From contig JADEXK010000017.1 in NCBI GenBank assembly GCA_015207155.1, positions 28,389 through 92,388 of the forward strand: a stretch of DNA of 64,000 nt, in the 5' to 3' direction. The notes beneath the pieces are model-generated. The model was not told where the DNA came from and ran no database searches. It saw only the letters and a program-made list of their open reading frames with translations. Positions 58,856 through 64,000 of this stretch are shown here, one piece after another (the first letter of the stretch is position 1; the number at the start of each line of letters is the position of its first letter). The DNA comes from Nostocales cyanobacterium LEGE 11386 (GTDB lineage: Bacteria > Cyanobacteriota > Cyanobacteriia > Cyanobacteriales > Nostocaceae). Both the position numbers and the translations under genes were made by a program.

Positions 58856-59872
58856 TTACGAATTAGATGGATTAATGCACTTGAGATGATCACAACCGAA
58901 ACGTTGAGTCATCATTGCAGATAACTGTTCAGAAACTTGACTATCTAAATTAAACTCTTGCTGGATTTGCTCATACATCTCTCCTTGAACTATCCGGGTT
59001 GCTATTTGCTGAAATTTGTCCCAGGATAAATCACTTTCAACAAATGCCTTCGCAATGGTAATTACTAGTTCTTCATAATTATTATCTTCCATTTTTGTCA
59101 TCATCCGGTGTTCGATTTGCAGCGAATCATCAAAACAGTAATACCAAGATTTTGGTTGCTGCTTGAGGATCATTTTAAAAAAATTCTGCTGTTTAGAGCG
59201 GTTAACAACACTATCCCCCTCGCTACAAACTATTAATGTAGGTGCAGCAATACTAGTTTGAGCTTGTTCTAAAACCTGCTCTCCCAATGCCAAAAATATC
59301 TTTAATGCCGGAAGCCAAAAACCTTTATAACCAAAATTGCCAGGTGCGTCTTTGTTGAACCATTCAAAATAAATTGGTAAGTTTTTAATTAGCCAATCAA
59401 ATAATAAATGACGACTACCCAAATAAGGTGTGAATAATAAAGCGCGGTCAATCTGCTGGGGATGATTTAAAGCCAACCAAGCCGCTAAAGTTGCACCCGT
59501 CGATAATCCACCGACTACAACTTGTTCACCTAGTGTTTTGGCTATTTCCAACCACTTCAGCACAAATTCTTGATAAGTTTGAATATTTGTTGGTAACGGC
59601 TGAGGATGTTTGCGGTTCCAGTTCCCTACTAATCCATGACCAGGTTGTAAGGGAACTAAAACATTGTATCCTGCATTGAAAAAAGCTTTACCGAGTGGCT
59701 CAAATTGGTATGGGCCTGCTGTAAAACCATGCAAGAAGAGACAAACTTTTGACGTGGAGTAGGGATGAATCAAAAATTTTGAGCGACAAGCTTCATTTTT
59801 TAGCCCCTGTTTGGACTCTGATTGATGAACTTCCTCCAGAAACTCTGCTGTCTTCTGAATACCAACTTTCAT
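58856..59872 (-). CDS. Alpha/beta hydrolase
   Basis: VCLFLHGFTAGPYQFEPLGKAFFNAGYNVLVPLQPGHG...VVVGGLSTGATLAAWLA. Confidence 0.85.
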   Translation of the reverse strand: MKVGIQKTAEFLEEVHQSESKQGLKNEACRSKFLIHPYSTSKVCLFLHGFTAGPYQFEPLGKAFFNAGYNVLVPLQPGHGLVGNWNRKHPQPLPTNIQTYQEFVLKWLEIAKTLGEQVVVGGLSTGATLAAWLALNHPQQIDRALLFTPYLGSRHLLFDWLIKNLPIYFEWFNKDAPGNFGYKGFWLPALKIFLALGEQVLEQAQTSIAAPTLIVCSEGDSVVNRSKQQNFFKMILKQQPKSWYYCFDDSLQIEHRMMTKMEDNNYEELVITIAKAFVESDLSWDKFQQIATRIVQGEMYEQIQQEFNLDSQVSEQLSAMMTQRFGCDHLKCINPSNS

Positions 59873-60296
59873 TTGTCTTATTTCTAGATATATTTGTTAT
59901 TTTCTTAACTCAGTAATTTTTCCGTATCTAGCAAATGGCATATTGTGAGTTAACCCATCAAAACTGATAAACCCTTCCCCAGGAAGATATTAGTTAAAAT
60001 CCTCTTTGTACCTCTGTGTTAAAAAACTCCCACACCTACACCCCATAAACCAAAACAAAATCACTTCAAACCCTCACCAATAAAAGCTAATAAATTATGA
60101 GTACATGATTAATATTAAATAGAGAGAAATATCTACCAGACGCTAAAATTTAAAAAATTGCCAAGAGTCAAAATAATACGTAATTAAATATCGATTTTAA
60201 AACACTGGCTATAGTTGACAAATTCTCTTCATTCCCAGCGATAAGCCTGCGGCATAGCTCCGCTTACCGCCACACACAGAGATAGGGTAAAATATC

Positions 60297-63200
60297 ATGC
60301 ACAAAACCTTTGCAACCATTGACGGGAATGAAGCTGTTGCCCGTGTTGCTTACAAATTAAATGAAGTCATTGCCATTTATCCTATTACTCCCTCCTCAGC
60401 AATGGGTGAATGGGCAGATGCTTGGTCAGCCGAAAATCGTCCTAATCTTTGGAATACTATTCCCAGTGTCGTGCAAATGCAAAGCGAAGGCGGTGCGGCT
60501 GGTGCGGTGCATGGGGCATTACAAACAGGTTCTCTGAGTACTACTTTCACGGCTTCCCAGGGATTATTGTTGATGATTCCCAACCTCTACAAAATCGCTG
60601 GTGAATTAACTAGTACTGTCGTCCATGTTGCCGCCCGTTCCTTGGCTACTCATGCTTTATCTATTTTCGGTGACCATAGCGATGTCATGGCATCTCGCGC
60701 TACTGGCTTTGCTTTGTTGTGTTCCGCCTCAGTACAGGAAAGCCAAGATTTTGCCTTAATTGCCCAAGCTGCTACTCTAGAAACTCGTGTTTCGTTTATG
60801 CACTTCTTCGACGGCTTCCGCACTTCACATGAAGTGCAAAAAGTCAAATTATTATCAGATGAGCAATTGCGATCGCTGATCAACGAAGATTTAATCTTAG
60901 CCCATCGCGCCCGCGCCCTCACCCCAGACCGCCCCATATTGCGGGGTACAGCCCAAAACCCTGATGTTTACTTCCAAGCCCGTGAAGGTGCTAACCCTTA
61001 CTACAACGCGACTCCCGCCATTGTTCAACGCCTCATGGATGAGTTTGGCGAATTAACAGGTAGACATTACCAAATCTACGAATACCACGGCGCGAGTGAT
61101 GCCGATCGCGTGATTGTTCTCATGGGTTCCGGTTGTGAGACAGTCCATGAAACCGTAGATTATCTCAACACCCAAGGGGAAAAGGTGGGAGTAGTGAAAG
61201 TACGACTTTATCGTCCCTTTGACGTGCAGAGATTTATCGCAGTCTTACCCCAAAGTGTACAGGCGATAGCGAAGCGCTCCGTAGGAATCGCAGTCCTCGA
61301 CCGCACCAAAGAACCAGGTAGCGCCGGTGAACCCTTGTATTTAGATGTAGTCGCTGCTATCCATGAAGCCTGGGCAAAAACTTCCTCATTCCCCAAAGTC
61401 ATCGGCGGTCGCTACGGTTTGTCTTCCAAAGAATTCACCCCAGCAATGGTGAAGGCAATTTTTGATCATCTTGCCCAAGCACAACCGAAAAATCACTTTA
61501 CTGTGGGTATTAATGACGACGTAAGTCACACTTCCCTCAGCTTTGATGCTAATTTTTCCACCGAACCGGATAACGTTGTGCGGGCAATGTTCTATGGTTT
61601 GGGTTCTGATGGTACAGTAGGCGCAAACAAGAACTCCATCAAGATTATTGGCGAAGAAACCGAAAATTACGCCCAAGGCTACTTTGTCTACGATTCCAAA
61701 AAATCTGGTTCCATCACCGTTTCTCACCTGCGCTTTGGCCCCCAACCAATTCGTTCAACTTATTTAATTGACAAAGCCAACTTTATTGGCTGTCATCACT
61801 GGGGCTTTTTGGAACGCATAGATGTATTAAAATCTGCTGTTAATGGGGCAACTTTACTTTTAAATAGTCCCTATGATGCTGATACAGTCTGGGAACATCT
61901 ACCCCAAAAAATACAGCAACAAATTATCGAAAAACAACTAAAATTTTACATCATCAACGCCAACCAAGTCGCCCGTGAAAGTGGCATGGGTGGCAGAATT
62001 AACACAATTATGCAAGTCTGCTTCTTTGCTTTAGCAGGAGTTTTACCCCAAGCAGAAGCAATTACCAAAATTAAAAAAGCCATTGAAAAGACCTACGGTA
62101 AAAAAGGAACAGAAGTAGTCCAAAAAAACCTCCAAGCAGTAGACAACACCCTCACCAACTTACATAAAGTCGATATCCCCCATTCTTTTTCCTCCACTCC
62201 CAACTCCCAACTCCCCACTCCCCTCTTATACAATGCGCCGGAATTTGTGCGGGATGTCTTGGGTGAAATCATGGTATGGCATGGTGATGAATTACCTGTA
62301 AGTGCATTACCAGCTGATGGGACATTTCCTACAGGGACGGCGAAATGGGAAAAACGCAACGTAGCTGAAGAGATACCTGTATGGGAACCGGATATCTGCG
62401 TTCAGTGTGGTAAATGTGTGATGGTGTGTCCCCATAGTGCTATCCGCGCCAAGGCTTATCAACCAGAAGAATTAATTAATGCACCGACTAGCTTTAAATC
62501 AGTTAATGCCAAAGATAAGAGTTTTCACAATCAAAAATTCACCATTCAAGTTGCCCCAGAAGATTGTACAGGATGCGCCATCTGTGTAGATATTTGCCCG
62601 GCTAAAAATAAAGCTGAACCATTGCAGAAAGCCATTAATATGGCGCAGCAGCTACCTTTACGGGAACAAGAACGCAAAAACTGGGATTTCTTCTTGAGTT
62701 TACCCAATCCTGACCGCAGACAACTAAAACTCAACCAAATTCGCCAACAACAACTGCAAGAACCATTATTTGAATTTTCCGGTGCTTGTGCAGGTTGTGG
62801 AGAGACACCCTATTTAAAATTATTAACCCAATTGTTTGGCGATCGCGCGGTGATTGCCAATGCAACAGGTTGTTCCTCAATTTACGGTGGAAATCTGCCG
62901 ACAACCCCTTGGACAACCAACGCCGAAGGACGCGGCCCTGCATGGTCAAATAGTTTATTTGAAGATAACGCCGAGTTTGGTTTTGGCTTCCGGTTGTCGC
63001 TAGATAAACAAGCTGAGTTTGCGGCGGAATTGTTACAGGGGACTGAGGGGATTTCTGATGAGTTGGTAAAATCTATACTCACTGCTGAACAAAAAACTGA
63101 AGCGGATATCTGGGAACAAAGGGAAAGGGTAGCGTTGCTGAAACATGAGTTAGATAAAATTGCGACTTCTGACCCTCATCTCAAATCCCAAATCCAAAAT

Positions 63201-63872
63201 CTTAAATCCCTTGCTGACTATTTAGTGAGAAAAAGCGTCTGGATTGTTGGTGGTGACGGCTGGGCTTATGATATTGATTTTGGCGGTATTGACCATGTAT
63301 TAGCTAGTGGTCGCAATGTAAATATTTTGGTCATGGATACAGAAGTATATTCCAATACTGGCGGTCAATCATCCAAAGCCACACCCAAAGCAGCCGTAGC
63401 CAAATTTGCCGCTAGTGGTAAACCTGCGCCGAAAAAAGATTTAGGCTTAATAGCTATGACCTACGGTAATGTCTACGTAGCAAGTGTAGCGTTAGGTGCA
63501 AGAGATGAACATACCCTCAAAGCATTTTTAGAAGCTGAGGCTTTTGATGGCCCCTCATTGATTATTGCTTACAGCCATTGCATCGCCCACGGCATCAACA
63601 TGACCACAGGCATGAACCATCAAAAATCATTGGTAGAATCAGGTCGTTGGTTACTATATCGCCATAATCCAGAGTTGCAGCAACAAGGGAAGAATCCTCT
63701 ACAATTGGATATGCGAGTGCCTACTCAATCAGTAGAGCAATCCATGTATCAAGAAAATCGCTTCAAGATGCTGACTAAAAGTAAGCCAGAGTTAGCTAAA
63801 CAACTTCTAGAACAAGCGCAAGCCGAAGTTGATGCGCGTTGGCAGATGTATCAATATTTAGCAAATAAGTAA
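60297..63872 (+). CDS. nifJ: Pyruvate:ferredoxin (flavodoxin) oxidoreductase
   Basis: 1191 aa; NEAVARVAYKLNEVIAIYPITPSSAMGEWADAWSAE; two 4Fe-4S motifs (CVQCGKCVMVCPH, CTGCAICVDICP); TPP-binding GDGWAYDIDFGGIDH. Confidence 0.97.
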   Translation: MHKTFATIDGNEAVARVAYKLNEVIAIYPITPSSAMGEWADAWSAENRPNLWNTIPSVVQMQSEGGAAGAVHGALQTGSLSTTFTASQGLLLMIPNLYKIAGELTSTVVHVAARSLATHALSIFGDHSDVMASRATGFALLCSASVQESQDFALIAQAATLETRVSFMHFFDGFRTSHEVQKVKLLSDEQLRSLINEDLILAHRARALTPDRPILRGTAQNPDVYFQAREGANPYYNATPAIVQRLMDEFGELTGRHYQIYEYHGASDADRVIVLMGSGCETVHETVDYLNTQGEKVGVVKVRLYRPFDVQRFIAVLPQSVQAIAKRSVGIAVLDRTKEPGSAGEPLYLDVVAAIHEAWAKTSSFPKVIGGRYGLSSKEFTPAMVKAIFDHLAQAQPKNHFTVGINDDVSHTSLSFDANFSTEPDNVVRAMFYGLGSDGTVGANKNSIKIIGEETENYAQGYFVYDSKKSGSITVSHLRFGPQPIRSTYLIDKANFIGCHHWGFLERIDVLKSAVNGATLLLNSPYDADTVWEHLPQKIQQQIIEKQLKFYIINANQVARESGMGGRINTIMQVCFFALAGVLPQAEAITKIKKAIEKTYGKKGTEVVQKNLQAVDNTLTNLHKVDIPHSFSSTPNSQLPTPLLYNAPEFVRDVLGEIMVWHGDELPVSALPADGTFPTGTAKWEKRNVAEEIPVWEPDICVQCGKCVMVCPHSAIRAKAYQPEELINAPTSFKSVNAKDKSFHNQKFTIQVAPEDCTGCAICVDICPAKNKAEPLQKAINMAQQLPLREQERKNWDFFLSLPNPDRRQLKLNQIRQQQLQEPLFEFSGACAGCGETPYLKLLTQLFGDRAVIANATGCSSIYGGNLPTTPWTTNAEGRGPAWSNSLFEDNAEFGFGFRLSLDKQAEFAAELLQGTEGISDELVKSILTAEQKTEADIWEQRERVALLKHELDKIATSDPHLKSQIQNLKSLADYLVRKSVWIVGGDGWAYDIDFGGIDHVLASGRNVNILVMDTEVYSNTGGQSSKATPKAAVAKFAASGKPAPKKDLGLIAMTYGNVYVASVALGARDEHTLKAFLEAEAFDGPSLIIAYSHCIAHGINMTTGMNHQKSLVESGRWLLYRHNPELQQQGKNPLQLDMRVPTQSVEQSMYQENRFKMLTKSKPELAKQLLEQAQAEVDARWQMYQYLANK
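61268..61288 (+). repeat. 21-bp short dispersed repeat inserted in a HIP1 site inside nifJ
   Basis: GCGAT-AGCGAAGCGCTCCGTAGGAAT-CGC: removing 21 bp restores GCGATCGC and the usual peptide QAIAVLDRTKEPG. Confidence 0.8.
62191..62223 (+). repeat. ccaactccc-type tandem repeat inside nifJ
   Basis: cctccactcccaactcccaactccccactcccc, encoding SSTPNSQLPTP. Confidence 0.75.
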
Positions 63873-64000
63873 AACGAGGTGAAAAAACCAAACTGTGTAA
63901 AGATAAGTAAAAACGTAAAATGTGTCTACAAAGGTAACAGGGATATGGGCAGCCGTTTAAGGGTATTTCTGACTAGAGAGCAAGATAGAACCCTTTTGAA

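Overview
The window is chromosomal DNA from a filamentous, Nostoc/Anabaena-like cyanobacterium. Support for this: many GCGATCGC (HIP1) octamers, psbI, pcyA, ccmP, an rca with a small-subunit-like domain, devBCA, hemH with a chlorophyll-binding tail, nifJ, and many short dispersed palindromic repeats. Most of the window is ordinary metabolic and photosynthetic genes. The accessory part is about 6.9-17 kb. It holds (i) a pseudogene followed by four small modules (two RelE-type toxin-antitoxin pairs, a Uma2-type protein and an MNT/HEPN pair), each preceded in the same orientation by a diverged ~100-bp copy of the same gene 3' end, and (ii) an AT-rich three-gene operon of a MerR-like regulator, a large N6-adenine methylase-like protein and a PD-(D/E)XK-like protein. 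Other notable items are a ~145-bp MITE-like element with terminal inverted repeats and an AATTC target duplication, present as two inverted copies around pcyA; a 21-bp repeat inserted in frame at a split HIP1 site in nifJ; repeats incorporated into putA, ccs1, a DUF429 gene and an lptD-like gene; a molybdopterin-domain-like lipoprotein overlapping an adenylate/guanylate cyclase; and several gene fragments. I saw no tRNA, rRNA or CRISPR array. One SRP RNA is present. All family names come from reading the translations; no searches were run.
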